Below, in pieces: positions 43,595-51,943 of a stretch of DNA of 64,000 nt. The DNA comes from Bradyrhizobium sp. LTSP849 (GTDB lineage Bacteria; Pseudomonadota; Alphaproteobacteria; Rhizobiales; Xanthobacteraceae). The notes below the pieces were generated by a model that saw only the letters and a list, made by a program, of their open reading frames with translations, made no database searches and had not been told where the DNA came from. The stretch lies in contig NZ_JYMR01000034.1 of NCBI RefSeq assembly GCF_000938255.1, positions 111,601 through 175,600 on the forward strand. Reading direction: 5' to 3'. A program made the translations under genes and the position numbers. The stretch's first letter is position 1, and every line of letters starts with the position of its first letter.

Positions 43595-45016
43595 ATGTCG
43601 TCTGTCCCGATCGAACATGCCGACGGCCTGCCACAGCCCCAGCGCAACCAGGCGGTCCTGACCATTGCGCTCGGCATCATCATGGCCGTCGTCGACAGCG
43701 CGATTGCCAATGTGGCGCTGCCGACGATCGCGGCCGACCTCGACGCGAGCCCGGCCTTCTCGATCTGGATCGTCAACGGTTATCAGCTCGCGATCACGAT
43801 CTCGCTGCTGCCGCTGGCCTCGCTCGGCGAGATCGTCGGCTATCGCCGTGTGTACCTGGTCGGGCTGGTGCTGTTCACGCTCGCATCCGCGTTCTGTGCG
43901 CTGGCGCATACGCTGCCGCTGCTGACGATCGCGCGCATCCTGCAAGGGTTCGGCGCGGCCGGCATCATGAGCGTCAACTCGGCGCTGGTCCGCTTCACCT
44001 ATCCGCGCAGCCTGCTCGGCCGCGGCATCGGGCTCAACGCGCTCGTCGTCGCCTTCTCCGCCGCAATCGGCCCGACGATCGCGGCCGGCATCCTTGCGGT
44101 CGGAAGCTGGCCCTGGCTGTTCGCCATCAACGTTCCGCTCGGCGTGGTGACGCTGGCGCTCGGCTGGCGCAGCCTGCCGCACACGACGCCCGCGAGCCAT
44201 TCCTTCGACTGGCAGAGCGCGGGTCTCTCCGCGATCACCTTCGGTGTCGGCATCGCCGCGATCGACAGTGTCGGTCACGGCGAGGCACCGATCACCTGGC
44301 TCGTCCAGTTCGCCATCGCCATCATCGCCGGCGGATTGCTGATCTACCGCGAAACGCACATGGCATCGCCGCTACTGCCGGTCGACCTGTTGCGCATTCC
44401 GGTGTTCGGGCTGTCGATTGCGACCTCGATCGCCTCGTTCTGCGGACAGATGCTGGCCTTCGTTGCGATCCCCTTCTATCTCCAGAGCCGGTTTGGCTAT
44501 TCGGCCGTGCATATGGGCCTCTTGATCACACCATGGCCGATTGCGGTGGCCTTCGCAGCGCCCCTCGCCGGCCGACTGGTCGAGCATTATCCGGCCGGCC
44601 TGCTCGGCGGCATCGGGCTTACGCTGTTCGCCTGTGGTCTCGGCGCGCTCGCCTACCTGCCCGCAACTCCGACACCGCTCGACATCATCTGGCGGATGGC
44701 GCTGGCCGGCGCCGGCTTCGGCCTGTTCCAGACACCGAACAACCGCACCATGATCGCCGCCGCGCCGCGCGAGCGCTCGGGTGGCGCCAGCGGCATGCTC
44801 GGCACGGCGCGGCTGCTCGGCCAGACCACGGGCGCAGCGCTGGTAGCGCTGTTCCTCGGCCGCTATCCGATCGATGGCACCCGAATCGCGCTCCTCACCG
44901 GCGTTGGATTTGCGCTCTGCGGCGCGATACTGAGCATGCTGCGGCTGTCGCCTGCGGGCGCGCGCGGCGCCGAACATGTCCGCGTGCAGGACGACCAGCG
45001 CCTGCGGGGCGAGTAG
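43595..45016 (+). CDS. MFS transporter, DHA2 (14-TM) multidrug-type
   Basis: A 473-residue membrane protein with about 14 spans. DHA2 signatures are MAVVDSAIANVALPTIAADL in span 1 (motif D1), IVNGYQLAI, GEIVGYRRVYLVGLVLF (motif A) and the span-5 motif GIGLNALVVAFSAAIGPTIA. Such pumps export drugs or metabolites using the proton gradient. The ATG at 43595 is the best fit for the family. It lies 177 bp after the aldo/keto reductase gene; no local regulator is adjacent. Confidence 0.9.
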   Translation: MSSVPIEHADGLPQPQRNQAVLTIALGIIMAVVDSAIANVALPTIAADLDASPAFSIWIVNGYQLAITISLLPLASLGEIVGYRRVYLVGLVLFTLASAFCALAHTLPLLTIARILQGFGAAGIMSVNSALVRFTYPRSLLGRGIGLNALVVAFSAAIGPTIAAGILAVGSWPWLFAINVPLGVVTLALGWRSLPHTTPASHSFDWQSAGLSAITFGVGIAAIDSVGHGEAPITWLVQFAIAIIAGGLLIYRETHMASPLLPVDLLRIPVFGLSIATSIASFCGQMLAFVAIPFYLQSRFGYSAVHMGLLITPWPIAVAFAAPLAGRLVEHYPAGLLGGIGLTLFACGLGALAYLPATPTPLDIIWRMALAGAGFGLFQTPNNRTMIAAAPRERSGGASGMLGTARLLGQTTGAALVALFLGRYPIDGTRIALLTGVGFALCGAILSMLRLSPAGARGAEHVRVQDDQRLRGE

Positions 45017-45143
45017 CGCGAGCCCACGCAAAGGTCACTGCCTCTCCCTCCATGCAACCCGTGCACGGCTTAACTATCTGACGCACGAACCATTGCACTC
45101 GCGCTCCGGTTGCGCTTCATTGGCATCGGGCAAGGGGCATTTC

Positions 45144-45593
45144 ATGCGTTCAATTGGAATTGTGGCGCTCAGCGTCATGCTGGGCGGCTGCGCGTCTGTC
45201 ACGCGCGGCACGACCGAGAATATCAGCATTGCATCGACACCGTCTGGCGTTGAAGCCGTTGTCAGCGGAATGGAGGTTCCGACCACCTGCACGACGCCTT
45301 GCTCCGTGGTCATCAAGCGGAACGCCGACATCTCCATCACCTTCCAGAAGGAAGGCTATGACCCGCAGATCATACCGCTGAGCCGGGACATCCCGACCTC
45401 CGGGGCCGCCGGCTTTGCAGGCAATCTTTTGCTAGGCGGTGTCATCGGCATGGGGGTCGATGCGGCAACGGGTGCGGCAACCGATCACAAGCCGAATCCG
45501 GTCATCGTGACGATGCAACCGTCCGTCCCGCAGGCAGCACCGCGCACTCCGAAGAAGCCGCGTCCGCCACGCGCACCCGAGGCGGGTACGTAA
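45144..45593 (+). CDS. Probable lipoprotein with PEGA-like domain
   Basis: A 149-residue precursor. The signal MRSIGIVALSVMLGGC ends in a lipobox (LGGC), giving a lipidated Cys16. The mature part resembles a PEGA-type beta domain (ISIASTPSGVEAVVSGMEV, CTTPCSVVIKRNADISI, FQKEGYDPQII), then a glycine-rich hydrophobic segment (FAGNLLLGGVIGMGVDAATG) and a proline-rich tail. This pattern is common in small translocated lipoproteins. CAAGGGGCA precedes the ATG. It is convergent with clpA across a shared terminator. Confidence 0.85.
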   Translation: MRSIGIVALSVMLGGCASVTRGTTENISIASTPSGVEAVVSGMEVPTTCTTPCSVVIKRNADISITFQKEGYDPQIIPLSRDIPTSGAAGFAGNLLLGGVIGMGVDAATGAATDHKPNPVIVTMQPSVPQAAPRTPKKPRPPRAPEAGT

Positions 45594-45625
45594 GGCCGCT
45601 GTGCGGTCCGACATCGGCGTCAACA

Positions 45626-45654
45626 AAAAGGCCGGCTCTTCAGCCGGCCTTTTC
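45626..45654. terminator. Bidirectional terminator between the lipoprotein gene and clpA
   Basis: AAGGCCGGCT/AGCCGGCCTT is a 10-bp stem around a CTTC loop, flanked by A-run and T-run, so it can terminate both convergent transcripts. Confidence 0.9.
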
Positions 45655-45673
45655 GATTCATGATGCGCCTGGA

Positions 45674-48079
45674 TCAGGCCTTGACCAGCGGGCCCTTCGA
45701 GGTCGGCCCCTTCGAGCCGCCCGGGCCACCCGGCTTGGGCTTGCCCGGCGGGCGCTTGCGGGCGGGCAGCTTTTCCTGCTTCGGCGTGACCGGGCCCTCG
45801 ACGAATTCGAAGCCGATCTTCTCCTTGGTCTCGTCGGCCTCGTCCTTAACCAGGACGACGCGGACATGGCCACCACCCTTGAGCTTGCCGAACAGCACCT
45901 CGTCGGCCAGCGGCTTCTTGATATGCTCCTGGATCACGCGGGCCATCGGCCGCGCCCCCATCTGCTCATCATAGCCGTGCTGGACCAGCCAGACCTTGGC
46001 AGGCTCGGACAGTTCGATGGTGACGTCACGGTCGCCGAGCTGCGCCTCGAGCTGAAGCACGAACTTCTCCACCACCGTACCGATCACCTCGACGCTGAGA
46101 TGGCTGAACGAGACGATGGCATCGAGGCGGTTGCGGAATTCCGGCGCGAACTGCCGGTTGATCGCCTCGTGGTCGTCGCCTTCCCGCTTGGAGCGGGTGA
46201 AGCCGAACGCCTGCTTGGCGAGATCCGAAGCACCTGCATTCGTGGTCATGATCAGGATCACGTTGCGGAAATTAACCTGCTTGCCGTTGTGGTCGGTGAG
46301 CCGGCCGTGATCCATGATCTGGAGCAGCACGTTGTAGAGGTCGGGATGCGCCTTCTCGATTTCGTCGAGCAGCACCACGCAATGCGGATGCTGGTCGACG
46401 CCGTCGGTCAGCAGACCGCCCTGATCGAAGCCGACATAGCCGGGAGGCGCGCCGATCAGGCGCGACACGGTGTGCCGCTCCATGTATTCGGACATGTCGA
46501 AGCGCAACAGCTCGACGCCGAGCGACGCTGCGAGTTGTTTTGCGACTTCGGTCTTGCCGACGCCGGTCGGACCGGAGAACAGGTAGCAGCCGATCGGCTT
46601 CTCCGGCTCGCGCAGGCCCGCGCGGGCGAGCTTGATTGAGGCTGCCAACGACTCGATCGCCTTGTCCTGACCGAACACCGTGCGCTTCAGGGTCTGCTCG
46701 AGATGCTTGAGCACCTCGGCATCGTCCTTCGACACGCTCTTCGGTGGGATCCGCGCCATCGAGGCGATCGTGGTTTCGATCTCCTTGATGCCGATGGTCT
46801 TCTTGCGCTTGTTCTCGGCGACCAGCATCTGCGCCGCACCGGACTCGTCGATCACGTCGATCGCCTTGTCGGGCAGCTTGCGGTCGTGGATATAGCGCGA
46901 GGAGAGCTGGACGGCGGCCTCGATCGCCTCGTTGGTATATTTCAGCCGGTGGTAGTCCTCGAAGTACGGCTTGAGACCCTTCAGGATCGCGATCGCGTCC
47001 TCGACCGTCGGCTCGTTGATGTCGATCTTCTGGAAGCGCCGCACCAGCGCGCGGTCCTTCTCGAAGTGCTGGCGGTATTCCTTGTAGGTGGTCGAGCCCA
47101 TGCAGCGGATGGTGCCCGAGGCGAGCGCCGGCTTGAGCAGGTTCGAGGCATCCATCGCCCCGCCCGACGTCGCACCCGCACCGATCACGGTGTGAATCTC
47201 GTCGATGAACAGGATGGCGTTGGGATGCGCTTCAAGCTCCTTCAGCACCTGCTTGAGGCGCTCCTCGAAGTCACCGCGATAGCGCGTGCCGGCGAGCAGC
47301 GTGCCCATGTCGAGCGAGAACACGGTCGCAGCCGCCAGAACCTCCGGCACCTCGCTGTCGACGATGCGCTTGGCGAGGCCCTCTGCGATCGCGGTCTTGC
47401 CGACACCGGCCTCGCCCACGAACAGCGGATTGTTCTTCTGCCGGCGGCACAGCACCTGGATCGCGCGGTTGATCTCGGAATTGCGTCCGATCACCGGATC
47501 GATCTTGCCGTCACGCGCCTTCTTGTTGAGGTTGACGCAATAGGTCTCGAGCGCCTCGCCCTTCTTCTTGGCGTCCTCGCTGCCCTTGGCTTCGGTCTCC
47601 TCGTCGACGCCGCGCACCGGCCGCGCCTCGGAGACGCCGGGCCGCTTGGCGATACCATGGCTGATGTAGTTGACCGCGTCGTAGCGCGTCATGTCCTGCT
47701 CTTGCAGGAAATACGCGGCATGACTTTCGCGCTCGGCAAAGATCGCGATCAGCACGTTGGCGCCGGTCACCTCTTCGCGACCGGACGATTGCACGTGGAT
47801 CACTGCGCGCTGGATCACGCGCTGGAAACCGGCGGTCGGCTTGGCGTCGTCGGCGCCGTCCGTCACCAGATTCTCGAATTCGGTCTCAAGATAATTGACG
47901 AGGCTCGTGCGGAGCTTGTCGAGATCGACGCTACAGGCGCGCATGACGGCGGCTGCATCGGAATCGTCAATCAGAGAGAGCAGGAGATGCTCGAGCGTCG
48001 CGTATTGGTGATGACGCTCGTTTGCGATCGCCAGTGCACGATGCAGGGATTGTTCAAGGCTTTGAGAAAAAGTCGGCAT
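45674..48079 (-). CDS. clpA: ATP-dependent Clp protease, ATP-binding subunit ClpA
   Basis: An 801-residue AAA+ unfoldase that feeds ClpP. It has the Clp N-domain (FSQSLEQSLHRALAIANERH), two nucleotide-binding domains with Walker A motifs GEAGVGKTAIAEG and SGPTGVGKTEVAK, and Walker B segments AILFIDEIHTV and VVLLDEIEKAHPD. The C-terminus has an added proline/glycine/lysine tail of about 30 residues (PARKRPPGKPKPGGPGGS) that most ClpA proteins lack. clpS lies upstream on the same strand with a 360-bp gap, so clpA probably has its own promoter. Confidence 0.97.
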   Translation of the reverse strand: MPTFSQSLEQSLHRALAIANERHHQYATLEHLLLSLIDDSDAAAVMRACSVDLDKLRTSLVNYLETEFENLVTDGADDAKPTAGFQRVIQRAVIHVQSSGREEVTGANVLIAIFAERESHAAYFLQEQDMTRYDAVNYISHGIAKRPGVSEARPVRGVDEETEAKGSEDAKKKGEALETYCVNLNKKARDGKIDPVIGRNSEINRAIQVLCRRQKNNPLFVGEAGVGKTAIAEGLAKRIVDSEVPEVLAAATVFSLDMGTLLAGTRYRGDFEERLKQVLKELEAHPNAILFIDEIHTVIGAGATSGGAMDASNLLKPALASGTIRCMGSTTYKEYRQHFEKDRALVRRFQKIDINEPTVEDAIAILKGLKPYFEDYHRLKYTNEAIEAAVQLSSRYIHDRKLPDKAIDVIDESGAAQMLVAENKRKKTIGIKEIETTIASMARIPPKSVSKDDAEVLKHLEQTLKRTVFGQDKAIESLAASIKLARAGLREPEKPIGCYLFSGPTGVGKTEVAKQLAASLGVELLRFDMSEYMERHTVSRLIGAPPGYVGFDQGGLLTDGVDQHPHCVVLLDEIEKAHPDLYNVLLQIMDHGRLTDHNGKQVNFRNVILIMTTNAGASDLAKQAFGFTRSKREGDDHEAINRQFAPEFRNRLDAIVSFSHLSVEVIGTVVEKFVLQLEAQLGDRDVTIELSEPAKVWLVQHGYDEQMGARPMARVIQEHIKKPLADEVLFGKLKGGGHVRVVLVKDEADETKEKIGFEFVEGPVTPKQEKLPARKRPPGKPKPGGPGGSKGPTSKGPLVKA

Positions 48080-48322
48080 TCGCGTCCTCTATGGCCCCCA
48101 CCATCATGATCGCCATCGCCCGGTCAGGCAACAACAACCTTTGTCACATATAGTTATACAAAGCCGCGGCGAAAGACCGGTTCCGCGACTCAAGGGAGTA
48201 CGCACCCCACGGTATTTTCGATGCAAAACCCGTTCCGATTTGGGCGGGATTGGCGCCGGTACAGATTTCCGTAGTTTTGCCGGGAAGCGACCGACATCGC
48301 GCAGACATCACGCGACGATCAC

Positions 48323-48407
48323 ACTGCGACATGCCCAAGAACTGCGACATGCCCAAGAACTGCGACATGCCCAAGAACTGCGACATGCCCAGGAACTGCG
48401 ACATGCC
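48323..48407. repeat. 18-bp tandem repeat array between clpS and clpA
   Basis: The unit ACTGCGACATGCCCAAGA occurs four times in a row (48323, 48341, 48359, 48377), the fourth with one change, then a fifth partial unit to 48407. There are no spacers. It lies in the 360-bp clpS-clpA gap (48080-48439), which otherwise shows no gene. Unit length is a multiple of three, so frames stay open through it on both strands, giving repeated NCDMPK-like or LGMSQF-like peptides. Confidence 0.95.
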
Positions 48408-48439
48408 AAGCGCCGGCTTCGAACGCGCCGTGAGGTGTC

Positions 48440-48772
48440 TTACTTCTTCTCCATCACGCATTGCAGCGGATGCTGGTGCTTGCGGGCGAAATCCATCACC
48501 TGCGTCACCTTGGTCTCGGCAATCTCGTAGGTGAACACGCCGCACTCCCCGATGCCGTGATGATGGACATGCAGCATGATCTTGGTCGCGGCCTCGATGT
48601 CCTTCTGGAAGAACTTCTCCAGCACATGGACGACGAATTCCATCGGCGTGTAGTCGTCGTTCAGGATCAGCACACGATAGAGGTTGGGCCGCTTGGTCTT
48701 CGGCTTGACCTTGGTGATCACGGACGTGTTCGGCCCCGTCGGGCCGCCGGAACGGTTCTCGTCGTTGCTCAT
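48440..48772 (-). CDS. clpS: ClpAP adaptor ClpS
   Basis: A 110-residue N-recognin that delivers N-end-rule substrates to ClpA. The core has LNDDYTPMEFVVHVLEKFF, KIMLHVHHHGIGECGVFTYE and AETKVTQVMDFAR. The first 25 residues form a flexible tail. The ATG at 48772 gives the usual length; an in-frame ATG at 48832 would add 20 alanine-rich residues of doubtful value. It precedes clpA on the same strand. Confidence 0.94.
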   Translation of the reverse strand: MSNDENRSGGPTGPNTSVITKVKPKTKRPNLYRVLILNDDYTPMEFVVHVLEKFFQKDIEAATKIMLHVHHHGIGECGVFTYEIAETKVTQVMDFARKHQHPLQCVMEKK

Positions 48773-49257
48773 CCGGGGAGCGTGGGCGGCGGCCGCCGCG
48801 GACAGGTCGAGTCTGGAAGTCAGTTGCAGCATGGCTCAGGCGTTCAAATTCCCCACGGAAGCGAATAACGGTCCACCGCGCCGCCCCGCACTTGGGAGCC
48901 TCGCACAGGCGCGCCGCCTTGTTGGATCGCCGCTTCCAACCGGTCCGGTCCAAGCCGGATCGATTGCAGGGAATATGGGCCCGCCCCCGGCTCGCCGCAA
49001 GCGTGCAAAGGTCCGGCCGATGCGGCCGCGGCGGCCCCGATTCCCGGTCCGGCGATCCTGGCGAAGGTTAATCAATCCGGACTGATTTGACAAAAATTTC
49101 CGTCCCGACCGTTTAGAACGTGTTGACCAAGAACCTGACACGGGCGGGACCGCGGCGGTTTAGCGCGGGATCCCTCCGGTTTTCTACGGTCCTGTTTACC
49201 CGCGGTTCAATGGGTATGGCGCTAAATCGGGCAAAACCACAGATGTCGGGGATCGTC
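48773..49257. other. 485-bp gap between clpS and the TadG-like gene, with candidate promoter
   Basis: No convincing gene is seen here. A candidate plus-strand promoter has TTGACA at 49087-49092 and GTTTAG or TTTAGA at 49111-49117 (spacer 18-19 bp), leaving a leader of about 140 nt before the TadG-like start. The clpS promoter must also lie here, but I could not fix it. Confidence 0.4.
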
Positions 49258-51141
49258 ATGTTTCGCCTGCCCGTTGTCAGCCTCATTGGACGTAAGCTCG
49301 CCCGTTTCGCGGGGGCCGAGCAAGGCAATATCGCGGTCATCTTTGCCATCACGCTGATCCCGATCTTGAGCTTCGTCGGCGCCGCCGTCGACTATACGCG
49401 GGCAGCCCGGGCACGCACAGCGATGCAGGCCGCTCTCGACTCCACCGCCCTGATGCTGTCCAAGGATCTGACGCAGGGTACGATCACGAGCTCCGACATC
49501 AGCTCGAAGGCACAGAGCTATTTCACGGGGCTCTATACGGATACGGAAGCGCAGGGCGTCTCCATCACCTCCAACTACACGACAGCGACGGCGAGCACAG
49601 CGGCGACCATCCTTCTGAGCGGCTCCGGCCACATCACGTCTGATTTCATGCAAATTGCAGGATTTCCGACACTCGGCTTCAATACCGCGTCGACGACGAC
49701 CTGGGGCAACGTCAAGATGCGCGTGGCGCTGGCGCTCGACAACACGGGATCGATGGCGCAGGACGGTAAGATCACCGCGCTCAGAAATGCGGTGGCCGGC
49801 AGCGGCGGCCTCATCGAGCAGCTCAGCGCACTGAGCAAGACCAACGGCGACGTCTATATCTCGGTCATCCCCTTCGCCAAAGACGTCAATGTCGACGCCA
49901 GCAACTATGGCCAGAGCTGGATTGACTGGACGGATTGGCTCAATCCGCCCACCACGCAACCCGCCAATGGCAGCTATCAGGCGACGCTGCCGATGAACTG
50001 GCACGCCGTTGGACCCGGCGCGAAGTGCCCGTTCTCGAACAGCAGCGGTGGCTTCACCTGCAACGCCAGTCCAACAAGCAAGTCGAATGTTTCGACGATT
50101 CCTCCGACTGGCAACACCTACGCAGGCTATATTTGCCCAAGCGTGGATGCCAACTCCCACACTCTCTACAACGGCTGCTGGACCAGTGAGGCCGCCGGCA
50201 CCGGCGTCTTCTGCTCGGGGTCCTCGTCGTGCGCCTGCCCCAAGGATTCCTCGAACAATGCCGTCTCTGGCTGCACCTGCACCGGCAGCAACGGCGGCAG
50301 ATCATGCACCGGCAATCTCTATGTCCACAACTGGACGCAGCCCGGACCGAACGATCTGACGCACAATCTGAACCAGCCTCGGGTCAGCGCCGTCGTTGGC
50401 TTCACAAACAATAAATGGACCTCCACGAACACCACGCCAACGGTTGTGAACGCCTATAATCAGGCTTCGACGAATCCGATCAACACCTGGACGGGCTGCA
50501 TCGCTGACCGCACCCAGCCGAACGACGCCACCGGTGTGCTGCCCGTGACGTCCGACGTCACGACGCTGTTCCCTGCCAACGAGTATTACGAGAACAGCGC
50601 GTCCTATTGCAGCAGCAGCGCCTCGACCCAGCTCGAGCCGATCATTCCCCTGAGCTACAACTGGAGCACGCTCAAGACAGCCGTCAATGCGATGCAGCCG
50701 ACAGGCGGCACCAATCAGGGGGTCGGATTGGCCTGGGCCTGGCAGTCGCTGCTGGTTGGCGGCCCGCTGAATACACCAGCTGAGGACGCCAACACGACCT
50801 ACAACAGGGTCATCATCCTGCTGTCGGACGGCCTCAATACCGAAGATCGCTGGCCCGAATACGGCAACGGCAGTTCGCAAGCGTCGGGCAATCCGATCGA
50901 CGTCCGGCAGGCGCTGATGTGCAGCAACCTTAAGGCCGCCAAGGATTCCAAGGGCCAGACGATGTACACGATCTACACCATCCAGGTGAACACATCCTCG
51001 CCCGCGGATGCGACGTCCACGGTGCTGCAGAACTGTGCGAGCAGCTCCGACAAGTTCTTCATGCTGACGAGCTCGAGCCAGATCCTCACGACGTTCAATA
51101 CGATCGGTACCGCGCTGAGCAAGCTGCGCGTGGCACGCTGA
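49258..51141 (+). CDS. TadE/TadG-like pilus-assembly protein with vWA domain and Cys-rich insert
   Basis: A 627-residue protein. Residues 22-44 are a pilin-like hydrophobic helix (GNIAVIFAITLIPILSFVGA) typical of TadE/TadG. A von Willebrand A domain begins near residue 157 with the metal site DNTGSM (Asp161) and a later GGTNQGVGL and LLSDGLNTED. Between them, residues 255-400 form a serine/asparagine/glycine-rich insert with paired cysteines (CSGSSSCACP, CTCTGSNGG). It should be anchored in the inner membrane with the bulk in the periplasm, or exported. No other tad genes are nearby. The ATG at 49258 has GGGGA upstream; longer starts are less likely. Confidence 0.88.
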   Translation: MFRLPVVSLIGRKLARFAGAEQGNIAVIFAITLIPILSFVGAAVDYTRAARARTAMQAALDSTALMLSKDLTQGTITSSDISSKAQSYFTGLYTDTEAQGVSITSNYTTATASTAATILLSGSGHITSDFMQIAGFPTLGFNTASTTTWGNVKMRVALALDNTGSMAQDGKITALRNAVAGSGGLIEQLSALSKTNGDVYISVIPFAKDVNVDASNYGQSWIDWTDWLNPPTTQPANGSYQATLPMNWHAVGPGAKCPFSNSSGGFTCNASPTSKSNVSTIPPTGNTYAGYICPSVDANSHTLYNGCWTSEAAGTGVFCSGSSSCACPKDSSNNAVSGCTCTGSNGGRSCTGNLYVHNWTQPGPNDLTHNLNQPRVSAVVGFTNNKWTSTNTTPTVVNAYNQASTNPINTWTGCIADRTQPNDATGVLPVTSDVTTLFPANEYYENSASYCSSSASTQLEPIIPLSYNWSTLKTAVNAMQPTGGTNQGVGLAWAWQSLLVGGPLNTPAEDANTTYNRVIILLSDGLNTEDRWPEYGNGSSQASGNPIDVRQALMCSNLKAAKDSKGQTMYTIYTIQVNTSSPADATSTVLQNCASSSDKFFMLTSSSQILTTFNTIGTALSKLRVAR

Positions 51142-51161
51142 CGGATCAATCGCCCCCGAAC

Positions 51162-51195
51162 AAAAAAAGCCCGGCTGAACCAGCCGGGCTTTTTG
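51162..51195. terminator. Bidirectional terminator between the TadG-like and phasin genes
   Basis: AGCCCGGCTG/CAGCCGGGCT stem with a 3-nt loop, flanked by A7 and T5 runs; it serves convergent genes. Confidence 0.92.
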
Positions 51196-51217
51196 ATTCC
51201 AGGACTTCCGGAAGAAA

Positions 51218-51556
51218 TTAGTTGGCGGCCGGGGTGAACTTCGAGACGACGGTCTCGACCGGCTTGAACGCCTGCTTGGCGAGATCGCTGTAGAGGCCGG
51301 CGATCTTCTGCGATTCCGCGACGAAGCTCTCGTAGGCGGAGCGGGCGAAATCGGTCTGCGCTTCCAGCGCCTTGTCCAGCGACTTCACGCCGGAAAGCTT
51401 CTCGACAAAGGACTTGGTGTCTTCGAACGACTTCTTGGTGTAGTCGCCGTATGCGCTGGCGATCGCCTGGAGGCCGTGCTGCACCGAGGTCGCGGAAGCA
51501 ACGTAGGTCTCGAAGTGCTCTTTCCCGTAATTCTGAAAGTCTTCAACCTTGAACAT
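51218..51556 (-). CDS. Phasin family protein
   Basis: A 112-residue, fully helical phasin that coats polyhydroxyalkanoate granules. Typical segments are MFKVEDFQNYGKEHFETYVA, ATSVQHGLQAIASAYGDYTK and FARSAYESFVAESQKIAGLY. The ATG at 51556 is preceded by AAAGGATT; a longer frame upstream is not conserved. The promoter is framed by two TGC-N3-GCA sites, the binding form of the repressor PhaR, so it should be induced when PHA accumulates. The genome probably has other phasins, so no number is given. Confidence 0.93.
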   Translation of the reverse strand: MFKVEDFQNYGKEHFETYVASATSVQHGLQAIASAYGDYTKKSFEDTKSFVEKLSGVKSLDKALEAQTDFARSAYESFVAESQKIAGLYSDLAKQAFKPVETVVSKFTPAAN

Positions 51557-51612
51557 TTTGGAATCCTTTTCCCTGGCTTTGGTCCGGAAGCCCGGCTCCC
51601 TGACTCTGCCCA

Positions 51613-51660
51613 CAATTAGTGCAGCGCACAAAAAAGTCAAGAATCTTGTGCGACGCACAA
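51613..51660 (-). promoter_or_regulatory. Phasin promoter with two PhaR-like TGC-N3-GCA sites
   Basis: On the minus strand a promoter reads TTGACT (51635-51640), 16 bp, TAATTG (51613-51618). TGCAGCGCA at 51620-51628 falls in the spacer and TGCGACGCA at 51649-51657 lies just upstream of the -35. The second is part of a 15-bp palindrome (51646-51660). TGC-N3-GCA is the PhaR consensus described in Paracoccus. The rest of the 387-bp gap to the carboxypeptidase gene (51661-51943) shows nothing further that I can support. Confidence 0.75.
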
Positions 51661-51943
51661 AAATAGATGCAAGTTACGGAGATTCCCGGGCTTTCCCGCA
51701 ATGGTTCCTTAAGCTTTTGGAAACCCCGGGCCCCTACCCTGATTCCCTGGACGTATTCACCTTCCGCAGGCGGTCAAAAGCCGTTTGAGAACATCACCTT
51801 AGCCAGAACAGCGGCTCAGGCCCAACGTCCCCCGCAGCGAGCAACGGCGGAGGGACAGCCTGAGCAGGTAATGATCCCGGGTCCGCAGGGCACAATTTCG
51901 CCTCACGAGCCGGTGATCAAGTCACAAACGGGGACGGGGTTTC

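Noticed and set aside
43528..45081. A 517-codon frame parallel to the DHA2 pump
   Set aside because: It is the out-of-frame reading of a membrane protein gene and is very rich in Arg and His with no hydrophobic spans.
46703..48109. A 468-codon frame antisense to clpA
   Set aside because: It is fully covered by clpA, which has complete AAA+ motifs.
48323..48407. CRISPR array
   Set aside because: Units are contiguous, with no spacers, and no cas genes are present.
48250..48534. Repeat peptide (NCDMPK units) encoded by the 18-bp array
   Set aside because: The frame exists only because the unit is a multiple of three; it has no good ribosome site and runs into clpS.
48836..49141. A 101-codon minus-strand gene upstream of clpS
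   Set aside because: It is arginine/glycine-rich low-complexity sequence with no ribosome site and lies across the candidate promoter region.
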